Notes: generated by a model not told the origin, from the letters alone. Positions 1 through 5,232 are shown, numbered from the stretch's first letter. The stretch: DNA of 5,232 nucleotides from JBGTBQ01 sp041749275 (GCA_041749275.1 JBGTBQ010000062.1:1-5232), one strand, 5' to 3'. Numbers and translations: made by a program.

Positions 1-271
1 CCGCGCCTGCCGCTGACGCGCGCCGCCGCGCCACCCGTCCGCATGGCCGCGCCCCGTCTCATCGTCGCGCAAGCTTGTCGTTTCCGAAGCCAAAACTTTG
101 TCCTTGTGAAAGGGTCGTAAGTAGACTAAAAAGAGTCGCGCTCTAGTCTCCGCGTGCGTGCCCGTGCCACAATCAGGCAAGTTATAACCAACTACGGAGC
201 GTGTTGCCAAGATTCAGCGGCGTGTCTTCAGATGAACTATATGAACGAACTCACCGGAGGACTGAAAGTAG
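1..271. other. Gene-poor left edge and leader region
   Basis: No convincing gene is visible here. Positions 1-120 are open in the + frame that begins at base 1 and ends in TAA at 118-120, so they could be the last 39 codons of a gene entering from the left. The translation is rich in Arg, Ala and Pro and resembles no family I know. On the - strand an ATG at 62-60 or 44-42 would open a frame running off the left edge, so a divergent gene is equally possible. From about 70 onward the composition becomes less GC-rich, which fits a non-coding promoter and leader region for the gene starting at 272. Confidence 0.3.
183..188 (+). promoter_or_regulatory. Possible -10 box upstream of the duplicated-domain gene
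   Basis: TATAAC is a good match to a sigma-70 -10 hexamer and lies about 85 bases before the start codon at 272, in the only locally AT-richer stretch. No recognisable -35 hexamer sits 16-18 bases upstream, where the sequence is GC-rich, so this is only a candidate. Confidence 0.2.
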
Positions 272-682
272 ATGGCTAAGTACCGCAAGAAGCCTATCCC
301 CGTCAAGATCGAACCGGTCAACGAAGCGCGCACCATCCAGACGCTCGAAGGCAGCCAGCGAATTGAGCCGGGCCAGTATCTCGCCACCGGCGTCAAGGGT
401 GAACAGTGGGCCTTCAATCAAGAAGCGTTCGACACCTACGAACCCGTCGCCGACCGTCCCGGCTATTACACGAAGCGCGCGGATGTGGTCGTCGAGGCCG
501 TCCGTCTCGCCTATCCCGTCGAAATCCGCCGCCCCGACTGGAAACACGAAGGCGAGGCCGGCGACTGGTTCATCATGCGTGCGCCCGACGACCAGTACAT
601 CGTCAAGGCCGATGTGTTCGCTGAGACCTACGAACCGGTGAAAGACAAGTCGGAAGCCGGAAGCCGGAAGTCGGAAGGATAA
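272..682 (+). CDS. Small soluble protein with two tandem PGDYG-type (phage-like) modules
   Basis: This is a 136-residue cytoplasmic protein with no signal peptide or membrane segment. The start is supported by GGAGG at 256-260, 11 bases before the ATG. Residues 4-59 (YRKKPIPV near the start, TLEG at 24-27, PGQY at 33-36, TGVKGE at 39-44, TYEPV at 55-59) match the pattern I recall from small phage and prophage proteins beginning YRKKPVVIEA and ending TYEPV, close to the PGDYG family. Residues 68-123 repeat the module in diverged form: KRADVVVEAV at the front, GDW at 97-99, then F-A-E-T-YEPV at the end. The protein is therefore an internal duplication. Its function is unknown in this family, so none is assigned. 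The C-terminal tail from about residue 126 is encoded by a dispersed repeat (GGAAGCC units) and is probably not part of the ancestral protein. A 69-bp gap with no clear promoter separates it from the next gene. Confidence 0.85.
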   Translation: MAKYRKKPIPVKIEPVNEARTIQTLEGSQRIEPGQYLATGVKGEQWAFNQEAFDTYEPVADRPGYYTKRADVVVEAVRLAYPVEIRRPDWKHEGEAGDWFIMRAPDDQYIVKADVFAETYEPVKDKSEAGSRKSEG

Positions 683-740
683 GAGCGCGGTTGTCAAACA
701 TTCGTTCATCCATCGCGCTTTCATTCTTCTGGCTTCTGAC
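649..740. repeat. GGAAGCC-type interspersed repeat with inverted arms
   Basis: The left part carries tandem GGAAGCC/GGAAGTC units at about 649-678. The 15-base arm GTCGGAAGCCGGAAG at 649-663 is matched in inverted orientation by CTTCTGGCTTCTGAC at 726-740, agreeing at 13 of 15 positions. The spacer contains a second, GC-rich unit (AAGAGCGCGG against CATCGCGCTT). Such elements are familiar as multi-copy intergenic repeats in several environmental phyla. Here the left arm overlaps the 3' end of the gene ending at 682 and supplies its last residues and stop codon. The transcript could fold into a long hairpin between the two genes. Copy number elsewhere in the genome cannot be seen from this window. 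Confidence 0.55.
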
Positions 741-751
741 CTGAACCGCGA

Positions 752-1864
752 ATGGCAACCGAGCAGCTTGAAGTGATCGCTGATGCACGGCCCCGCGCCG
801 AGGCGAGAGAGTGGTGGCTCTTTTCGCCGCGCGTGGATGCGTCTGTGTTTGTGGGGAGCGCGGTTGTTTCGCTGGCGCTGCTGTGGTTGGGCGCGCGCGC
901 GGGGGTGTTGCACGACGATGCGCCCGACTGGGCGTGGGTGCCGGCGGTGCTGCTGGTTGACGTGGCGCACGTCTACGCGACCGCGTTCCGCGTCTATTTT
1001 GACACTGAAGAGTTGAAGCGGCGGGCGTGGCTCTACGCGCTCGCGCCGCTCCTCGCGTTCGGGGTCGGCGTGGCGCTCTACTCGGAGAGCGACGTGCTGT
1101 TCTGGCGCTCGCTCGCGTACCTCGCGGTCTTTCATTTCGTGCGGCAGCAGTATGGCTGGGTCGCGCTGTACCGCGCGCGGATGGGAGAGCGCGGGCGGCT
1201 CGGTTGGTGGATAGACGCGACGGCGGTTTACATGGCGACCGTCTATCCGCTGATTTACTGGCACGCGCACCTGCCGCGCAAGTTCTGGTGGTTTTTGCCG
1301 GGCGACTTCGCCGCGCTCCCGTCGGTGGTCGAGCGGGTGGCGTGGCCGGTCTATTGCGCGGCGCTCGCGGCTTACGCCGTGCGCTCGGTCCATGCGTGGC
1401 TCGTCAGAGGCGCGGGCAACCCCGGCAAGGACGTGGTGGTTTTGACGACCGCCGTCTGCTGGTACGCGGGCATCGTCGCCTTCAACTCCGACTACGCCTT
1501 CACGGTGACGAACGTTATCATCCACGGCGTGCCGTACATGGCGCTCGTGTGGTGGTACGCACGCTGTCGCACGCCCGTCGCCGCGAAGCCCTACCGTTGG
1601 CTCACGCGCTGGCCGCTTGTTTTCCTCGCCACGCTCTGGCTGCTGGCCTACGCGGAAGAGTTGTTGTGGGATCGGAGCCTCTGGCACGAGCGCGCGTGGC
1701 TGTTCGGCGGCGCGTGGGAAGTGTCGTCTTTGAAGTTCGTACTCGTGCCGCTGCTCGCGCTGCCGCAGATGACGCACTACGTGCTCGATGGCTTCATCTG
1801 GCGACGAAAGAGTAACCCCGGCTTGGCGCTTTTCAAGCCCGCCAACGAGGCGAGGAGCGAGTAG
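752..1864 (+). CDS. Multi-pass membrane protein of unknown function with membrane histidines
   Basis: The protein has 370 residues. By eye I see about ten hydrophobic segments, near residues 29-48, 59-82, 93-111, 117-140, 155-171, 196-217, 227-245, 247-270, 286-302 and 326-347. There is no cleavable signal peptide; the N-terminus is a short charged cytoplasmic-like stretch ending in EWWLFSPRVDA. Histidines sit in or beside helices: H73 (DVAHVY), H128 (FHFVRQQYGW), H171 and H173, H258 (IIHGVPYMALVW) and H342 (THYVLDGFIWR). Several polar residues next to them (R131, Q132, Q133, D346) look like functional rather than structural positions. I do not recognise the family for certain. The layout recalls His-rich integral membrane oxygenases such as Brp/Blh carotenoid cleavage enzymes, but that is only a resemblance. 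The ATG at 752 has no strong Shine-Dalgarno sequence. The long frame opposite it on the - strand is a shadow, because hydrophobic segments and host-like codon use appear only in this frame. Confidence 0.88.
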   Translation: MATEQLEVIADARPRAEAREWWLFSPRVDASVFVGSAVVSLALLWLGARAGVLHDDAPDWAWVPAVLLVDVAHVYATAFRVYFDTEELKRRAWLYALAPLLAFGVGVALYSESDVLFWRSLAYLAVFHFVRQQYGWVALYRARMGERGRLGWWIDATAVYMATVYPLIYWHAHLPRKFWWFLPGDFAALPSVVERVAWPVYCAALAAYAVRSVHAWLVRGAGNPGKDVVVLTTAVCWYAGIVAFNSDYAFTVTNVIIHGVPYMALVWWYARCRTPVAAKPYRWLTRWPLVFLATLWLLAYAEELLWDRSLWHERAWLFGGAWEVSSLKFVLVPLLALPQMTHYVLDGFIWRRKSNPGLALFKPANEARSE

Positions 1865-1897
1865 CGACTCGTGGGTTGAATGTCGAAGAAAACAAAT

Positions 1898-1990
1898 TTC
1901 ACCACAGAGACACAGAGGACACAGAGGGGCACAGAGAAGACTTTCAAATCCTCTGTGTGATCTCTGTGTCCTCTGTGTCTCTGTGGTGAA
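1898..1990. repeat. 93-bp palindromic CACAGAG-type interspersed element
   Basis: Two 29-base arms, 1898-1926 and 1962-1990, are perfect reverse complements (outer end TTCACCACAGAGACACAG). An inner 7-base pairing CACAGAG/CTCTGTG at 1930-1936 and 1951-1957 extends the stem after a small internal loop, leaving a 14-base apical loop. This matches a dispersed element known in many environmental bacterial genomes, whose translation gives the spurious HRGHRG and LCVLCVSVV peptides. Any frame across it is therefore not a gene. It lies between two co-directional genes, 33 bases after one stop codon and 47 bases before the next start codon. It would form a very stable RNA hairpin and may act on transcript ends, but it lacks a following T-run and is not a standard intrinsic terminator. 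Confidence 0.9.
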
Positions 1991-2037
1991 GTGCCGGATT
2001 CCCTGACCGCAACGTCGAATTCAATAATTCAACTTTC

Positions 2038-3156
2038 ATGCAGGAACAACAAATCACCCCCACGGAAAAAGTTCACCGCTACCGCTGCCCCGGCTGCGGC
2101 GCCGACCTTCTGTTCGAGCCGCGTGATGGCGGCCTGACGTGCCCCTACTGCGGACGGCGCGAAGAGATCGCGGGCGCGACCACGGGCGTCGCGGAGCGTT
2201 CTTACGAAGAGTACCTGCGCCCGTTTGAAGACCAGATGGACAAGCTCGCGCCCGCCGCGCTCGAAGTTAAGTGCGAGACGTGCGGCGCGACCGTCACCTT
2301 CACGCCTCCGGAAGTCGCGGGCGAGTGCGATTTCTGCGGCGGCAAGATCGTCGCGCAGCCAAAGTCCGCCGACCCCATCGTCGCGCCCGAAGGCGTGCTT
2401 CCGTTCGGTCTCGTGCAGGATCAGGCGAGCGAGCGCGTGAGGACGTGGATCGATTCGCGCTGGTTCGCGCCGAACGCGCTCAAAAAATTCGCCGCGCACG
2501 AAGGCATCGGCGGCGTCTATCTCCCCTTCTGGACTTACGACACGCACACCACGAGCCAATACACGGGCCAGCGCGGCGAGCACTACTACGACACGGAGAC
2601 TTACACGGAACGCGACGCGCAAGGTAACAGCGTGACTAAACAGCGGCAGGTGCAGCGGACGCGCTGGCACGCGGCCTCCGGCACGGTCTCGCGCTGGTTC
2701 GACGACATTCTTGTCCCGGCGACGAAGTCTCTCGCGCCGCCACGCCTGCACGCGCTTGAGCCGTGGGATTTGGCGGAGTTGAAAACTTACGAGCCGGCCT
2801 ATCTCTCCGGTTATAAGGCGCAGCGCTATCAGGTTGACCTCGCCGAAGGGTTCGAGCGCGCGAAGCAGTTGGCCGCCGGGCCGATTCAAGAGGACGTGCG
2901 GCGCGACATCGGCGGCGACGAGCAGCGCATCGAAAACGTCTCCACGCAATACTCGGCCATCACCTTCAAGCACCTCCTGCTGCCCGTCTACGTCGGCGCC
3001 TACCGCTTCAACCAGAAGGTCTATCAAGTCGTCGTCAACGGTCGCACCGGCGAAGTGCAGGGCGAGCGCCCCTACAGCTTCTGGAAGATCTTCTTCTTCG
3101 TTCTCTCGCTGCTCATCGTCATCGGTCTGCTTGTGCTCGTGTTTGGCAACAGGTGA
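2038..3156 (+). CDS. Double zinc-ribbon protein with a C-terminal membrane anchor
   Basis: The protein has 372 residues. Two zinc ribbons open it: C17/C20 with C35/C38 (CPGC and CPYC), and C79/C82 with C97/C100 (CETC and CDFC). All eight cysteines are present, so both should bind zinc. Residues 120-310 form a soluble region rich in aromatic residues (LPFWTYDTHTT, TRWHAASG, LEPWDLAELKTYEPAYL). Near the end comes LLLPVYVGAYRF followed by VNGRTGEVQGE, then one hydrophobic helix at about 351-369. The protein is probably held in the inner membrane by this tail, with the ribbons in the cytoplasm. Relatives are often auto-annotated as PriA/primosomal N'-like or TFIIB-type zinc-ribbon proteins because of the ribbons alone. 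No helicase motifs are present here, so those names should not be carried over. The function is unknown. No clear Shine-Dalgarno sequence precedes the ATG, but the ribbons start close behind it and the upstream region is the palindromic repeat, which supports this start. Confidence 0.9.
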   Translation: MQEQQITPTEKVHRYRCPGCGADLLFEPRDGGLTCPYCGRREEIAGATTGVAERSYEEYLRPFEDQMDKLAPAALEVKCETCGATVTFTPPEVAGECDFCGGKIVAQPKSADPIVAPEGVLPFGLVQDQASERVRTWIDSRWFAPNALKKFAAHEGIGGVYLPFWTYDTHTTSQYTGQRGEHYYDTETYTERDAQGNSVTKQRQVQRTRWHAASGTVSRWFDDILVPATKSLAPPRLHALEPWDLAELKTYEPAYLSGYKAQRYQVDLAEGFERAKQLAAGPIQEDVRRDIGGDEQRIENVSTQYSAITFKHLLLPVYVGAYRFNQKVYQVVVNGRTGEVQGERPYSFWKIFFFVLSLLIVIGLLVLVFGNR

Positions 3157-3157
3157 T

Positions 3158-3212
3158 GCAGTGGCCGGCAGCCAGTGGAAGGCTTTTGCTGCTACTGACC
3201 ACCGGTCACTGC
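3158..3212. repeat. Imperfect inverted repeat right after the zinc-ribbon gene
   Basis: The arms are 3158-3178 (GCAGTGGCCGGCAGCCAGTGG) and 3192-3212, whose reverse complement begins GCAGTGACCGGTGGTCAGT. They pair over 21 positions with three mismatches and two G-U pairs, around a 13-base loop. The arm has a CAGTGGCCGG/CCAGTGG character typical of degenerate interspersed repeats. It starts one base after the stop codon and is followed by CTTTATTAG, a weak T-rich tail, so it might also help end transcription of the upstream gene. Neither role can be proven from one copy. Confidence 0.45.
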
Positions 3213-3285
3213 TTTATTAGAATCCTTAATTCACTTCGCCACACATTATTCATACAAAATACAAGCGGAAAAATTAATAAGATGC

Positions 3286-3311
3286 TTGCCCATCCGGGAA
3301 AAAAGTAGTAT
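3286..3311 (+). promoter_or_regulatory. Weak candidate promoter for the actAB operon
   Basis: TTGCCC at 3286-3291 resembles a -35 box, and TAGTAT at 3306-3311 resembles a -10 box. The 14-base spacing is short for sigma-70; shifting the -10 to GTATCA at 3308-3313 gives 16 bases but a poorer hexamer. The position in the AT-rich block, about 170 bases before actA, is reasonable. A stem-loop (ATCACT at 3310-3315 with AGTGAT at 3338-3343, plus inner pairs) would lie at the very start of the transcript. Confidence 0.2.
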
Positions 3312-3478
3312 CACTAAGGCACTCAAAAGCAGTACCCAGTGATTTAGTTCTCAGGGCCAAGCGGTTCGGGCATTTCGTGTACAGGCGAAAGGTCGGCGAT
3401 GTCCCCGCCGCACCAGTCTACGCGGGCGCGACCGTCGCCGCGTTCGGGTTCGGAAGCCAACTGCGATAAGGTTTCAGG

Positions 3479-4159
3479 ATGCAGATTTTCCACCACAGCA
3501 CCAACACGATTGCGAAGGTGAGCATCTTCGGCGGCCTCTTTATCGTCGCGGCCTCGCTGTGGGTGCTCGCCGAGGTCAACCGCTCTTCATACAACACGGG
3601 CCAGTTCATCGAGGTGCAGCAGCCCGTCCAGTTCTCGCACAAGCACCATGTCGGCGACGACGGCATTGACTGCCGCTATTGCCACACTTCGGTCGAGGTT
3701 TCCAATTCGGCGGGGATGCCCTCGACCAAGACCTGCATGAACTGCCACACGCAAATCTGGTCGGAGAGTCCTTACCTTGAGATCGTCCGCAAGAGCTACC
3801 GCGAGAACAAGCCCATCGAGTGGATGCGGGTGCACGACCTCCCGGACTTCGCCTATTTCAATCACAGCATCCACGTCGCCAAAGGCGTCGGGTGCTCGTC
3901 GTGCCACGGGCGCGTGGACGAGATGCCCGCCGTCTATCAGGCGGCGTCGTTACAGATGGAGTGGTGCCTCGCGTGCCACCGCGAGCCGGAGCGCTTCCTG
4001 CGACCGAAGGAAGAGGTCTTCAACATGAGTTGGAACGGCGACGCGGCGCTCGCGGAGAACAAGACGGCGCAGAAGCTGGAGTTCGCGCGGGGCCTCAAGG
4101 AGAAGTACAAGGTGCGGAGCGCGGCGGTGCTGACGAGTTGCTCGACGTGCCACCGGTAG
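3479..4159 (+). CDS. actA: ActA: membrane-anchored pentaheme cytochrome c of alternative complex III
   Basis: The protein has 226 residues. An uncleaved N-terminal anchor helix (about 12-31) leads to a periplasmic domain with exactly five CXXCH heme c sites: C65-H69, C86-H90, C139-H143, C163-H167 and C221-H225. Extra histidines that could be distal ligands include H54, H56, H57, H119, H129 and H132. One N-terminal helix plus five hemes is the ActA pattern, and the following gene is actB, which settles the identity over a general cytochrome c3/c7-like protein. In the complex, ActA belongs to the electron path from the FeS subunit ActB towards ActE, a soluble cytochrome or a terminal oxidase. 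The start is fixed by an in-frame TAA at 3467-3469, with AAGG at 3468-3471 as a short Shine-Dalgarno sequence seven bases before the ATG. The last heme site lies one residue before the C-terminus, as expected for a complete gene. Confidence 0.95.
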   Translation: MQIFHHSTNTIAKVSIFGGLFIVAASLWVLAEVNRSSYNTGQFIEVQQPVQFSHKHHVGDDGIDCRYCHTSVEVSNSAGMPSTKTCMNCHTQIWSESPYLEIVRKSYRENKPIEWMRVHDLPDFAYFNHSIHVAKGVGCSSCHGRVDEMPAVYQAASLQMEWCLACHREPERFLRPKEEVFNMSWNGDAALAENKTAQKLEFARGLKEKYKVRSAAVLTSCSTCHR

Positions 4160-4178
4160 GATGTAGGTAAAGCCGAAG

Positions 4179-5232
4179 ATGCACATCAAAGACACTCTCC
4201 CCGGACTCTACCAGATCAGGAAGCGGCCCCTGTCTATCGAGGGCGTGCGCGCGCAACTTGCCGAGAAGCGCGGGCGCGAGTTCTGGCGGAGCCTCGAAGA
4301 GTTGGCCGAGACGGAAGAGTTCGACGAGTTGCTGCACCGCGAGTTCCCACAGCACGCCTCCGAGTGGGACGAGGGCACGGACCGCCGCTCCTTCCTGAAA
4401 CTGATGGGCGCGTCGCTCGCGCTCGCGGGGCTGGCCGGTTGCTCCTACCAGCCGCCCGAAACCATCGTCCCTTATGTTACCTCGCCCGACGGGCTGATAC
4501 CCGGCAAGCCGCTCTACTTTGCGACCGCGATGCCGTTCGCGGGCGGCGCGGCGGGGCTGCTCGTGCGTAGCAACATGGGCCGCCCGACCAAAGTTGAAGG
4601 CAACCCCGATCACCCGGCTTCGGGGACGCCGGAACGCCCGCCCGCCGAGCGCGTCGCTTCCACGGATATTTATGCACAGGCCGCGATCCTCTCGCTCTAC
4701 GACCCCGACCGCTCCGAGACGATCAACAACCGCGGCGCGGTGCGTACCTACACCAACTTCCTCGGCGAGATCAGCACGCAGCTTGAGAAGCAGCGCGAAA
4801 AGCAGGGCGCGGGTTTGAGGTTTCTGACCGAGGCGGTCACCTCGCCGACGCTGGCGGCGCAACTGAGAGACATCCTCCGACGGTTCCCCGGCGCGCGCTG
4901 GTATCAGTATGAGCCTGCCGGGACGAACAGCGCGGGCGTCGGCGCGCGGCTCGCCTTCGGCGAGTTCGTCTCGACCGTCTATCGCTTCGCCGACGCCGAC
5001 CGCGTGCTCTCGCTCGACTCGGACTTTCTCTCTTGCGGCCCCGCGTCTCTGCGCTACGCGCGCGACTTCGCCGCCCGTCGCCGCGTGCGCGATGGGGCGA
5101 CGCGCGAGATGAATCGCCTCTACACGATAGAGACGACGGCGACCAACACGGGTCTCGTCGCCGACCATCGCCTCGGCGTCCGACCGAGTGAGATGGAAGG
5201 GATCGCGCGCGCCATCGCGGCGGGCGTCGGCG
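4179..5232 (+). CDS. actB: ActB: molybdopterin-oxidoreductase-like/FeS subunit of alternative complex III, N-terminal part
   Basis: The frame is open from ATG 4179 to the window edge, giving 351 residues of a protein usually near 1000, so the 3' end is missing. The start follows actA by 19 bp and an in-frame TAG at 4164-4166. Residues 1-67 form the extended N-terminus typical of this family (FWRSLEELAET at 35-45, LLHREFPQHASEW at 51-63). Next come a twin-arginine motif DRRSFLK at 68-74, a short hydrophobic stretch, and LAGC at 85-88, which fits a lipobox. The molybdopterin-oxidoreductase fold begins after it: PGKPLYFATAMP at 108-119, then GRPTKVEGNPDHPAS at 134-148, and AILSLYDPDRSE at 169-180. 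In known ActB proteins this domain carries no molybdenum cofactor, and the FeS clusters sit in the C-terminal half, outside this window. About ten residues (GTPERPPAERV, 149-159) appear inserted compared with the usual HPASLGATD joint. Export is expected through Tat to the periplasmic face. Confidence 0.95.
   Translation, partial: MHIKDTLPGLYQIRKRPLSIEGVRAQLAEKRGREFWRSLEELAETEEFDELLHREFPQHASEWDEGTDRRSFLKLMGASLALAGLAGCSYQPPETIVPYVTSPDGLIPGKPLYFATAMPFAGGAAGLLVRSNMGRPTKVEGNPDHPASGTPERPPAERVASTDIYAQAAILSLYDPDRSETINNRGAVRTYTNFLGEISTQLEKQREKQGAGLRFLTEAVTSPTLAAQLRDILRRFPGARWYQYEPAGTNSAGVGARLAFGEFVSTVYRFADADRVLSLDSDFLSCGPASLRYARDFAARRRVRDGATREMNRLYTIETTATNTGLVADHRLGVRPSEMEGIARAIAAGVG

Larger units (their letters stand above)
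3157..3478. other. 322-bp gene-poor stretch before the ACIII operon
   Basis: The stretch has three parts. An inverted repeat lies at 3158-3212. An AT-rich block at about 3213-3350 is the most AT-rich sequence in the window and the natural site for the operon promoter. A GC-rich block at 3360-3469 is open in the same frame as actA and closed by TAA at 3467-3469. From a possible GTG at 3377 this last block would encode 30 residues (VYRRKVGDVPAAP... to GFGSQLR) with G/C-ending codons like the neighbouring genes. No good ribosome site precedes the GTG. It may be a short gene, a gene remnant or a GC-rich leader, and I do not call it a CDS. Confidence 0.5.

Noticed and set aside
251..1777. Long - strand frame of 508 codons opposite the membrane protein
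   Set aside because: It is Arg/His/Glu-rich low-complexity translation caused by GC-rich codons on the other strand. The + strand frame has ten hydrophobic segments and natural motifs.
1027..1815. 262-codon + strand frame inside the membrane protein gene
   Set aside because: It is an Arg/Ala-rich shadow in another phase, with no ribosome site and no protein-like features.
1898..1990. Reading the palindrome as a CRISPR repeat or intrinsic terminator
   Set aside because: There is only one pair of inverted arms with no spaced direct repeats, and no T-run follows the stem.
1788..2006. 72-codon + strand frame across the palindrome
   Set aside because: Its translation (HRGHRG... LCVLCVSVV) is the well-known artefact of the CACAGAG interspersed repeat, and it overlaps the end of the membrane protein gene.
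2029..3027. Long - strand frame of 332 codons
   Set aside because: It is antisense to the zinc-ribbon gene, whose paired cysteines and tail helix are clearly real; the antisense product has no recognisable domain.
3479..4159. Calling the pentaheme protein a nitrite or sulfite reductase partner (NrfB/NrfH-like)
   Set aside because: Five CXXCH sites with one N-terminal anchor fit ActA, and the adjacent actB fixes the context as alternative complex III.
4095..5168. Long - strand frame of 357 codons
   Set aside because: It lies opposite the end of actA and the start of actB, both firmly identified by heme sites, Tat motif and family motifs.

Overview
The window reads as a chromosomal segment of a GC-rich, aerobic, Gram-negative-type bacterium. 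The best guess is Acidobacteriota (Blastocatellia-like). This rests on an alternative complex III operon beginning at the right edge, on the strong G/C third-position bias of the genes, and on intergenic palindromic repeats of a kind I associate with such environmental genomes. The taxon is an inference; no rRNA or other taxonomic marker is present. All supported genes are on the + strand.

Left part (1-1864). After a gene-poor leader (1-271) comes a small soluble protein (272-682) made of two tandem copies of a phage-type YRKKP...GDY...TYEPV module. Its last codons run into a dispersed GGAAGCC-type repeat. Next is a 370-residue multi-pass membrane protein (752-1864) of unknown function, with histidines inside or next to predicted membrane segments.

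Middle part (1865-3478). A 93-bp near-perfect palindrome (CACAGAG type) separates the membrane protein from a double zinc-ribbon protein with a single C-terminal membrane anchor (2038-3156). A third, imperfect inverted repeat lies directly after that stop codon. It is followed by a 322-bp gene-poor stretch that is AT-rich at first and then GC-rich. This stretch probably carries the promoter and leader of the next operon, and it contains a short open frame with host-like codon use.

Right part (3479-5232). actA encodes a membrane-anchored pentaheme cytochrome c. It is followed after 19 bp by actB, which is cut by the window edge. Together they are the first two subunits of alternative complex III, a quinol:electron-acceptor oxidoreductase that replaces the bc1 complex. 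ActB accepts electrons from quinol via its FeS domain (beyond the window), and the ActA/ActE hemes pass them to a periplasmic carrier or directly to a terminal oxidase. actC-actF, and often cytochrome oxidase genes, would be expected to the right.

The respiratory operon is well supported and ordinary. The less explained material is the three different inverted-repeat elements at three consecutive gene boundaries, the duplicated phage-type module, and the two conserved-looking membrane proteins of unknown role. I see no clear evidence for a wholly new system such as a defence island, CRISPR array or retroelement.
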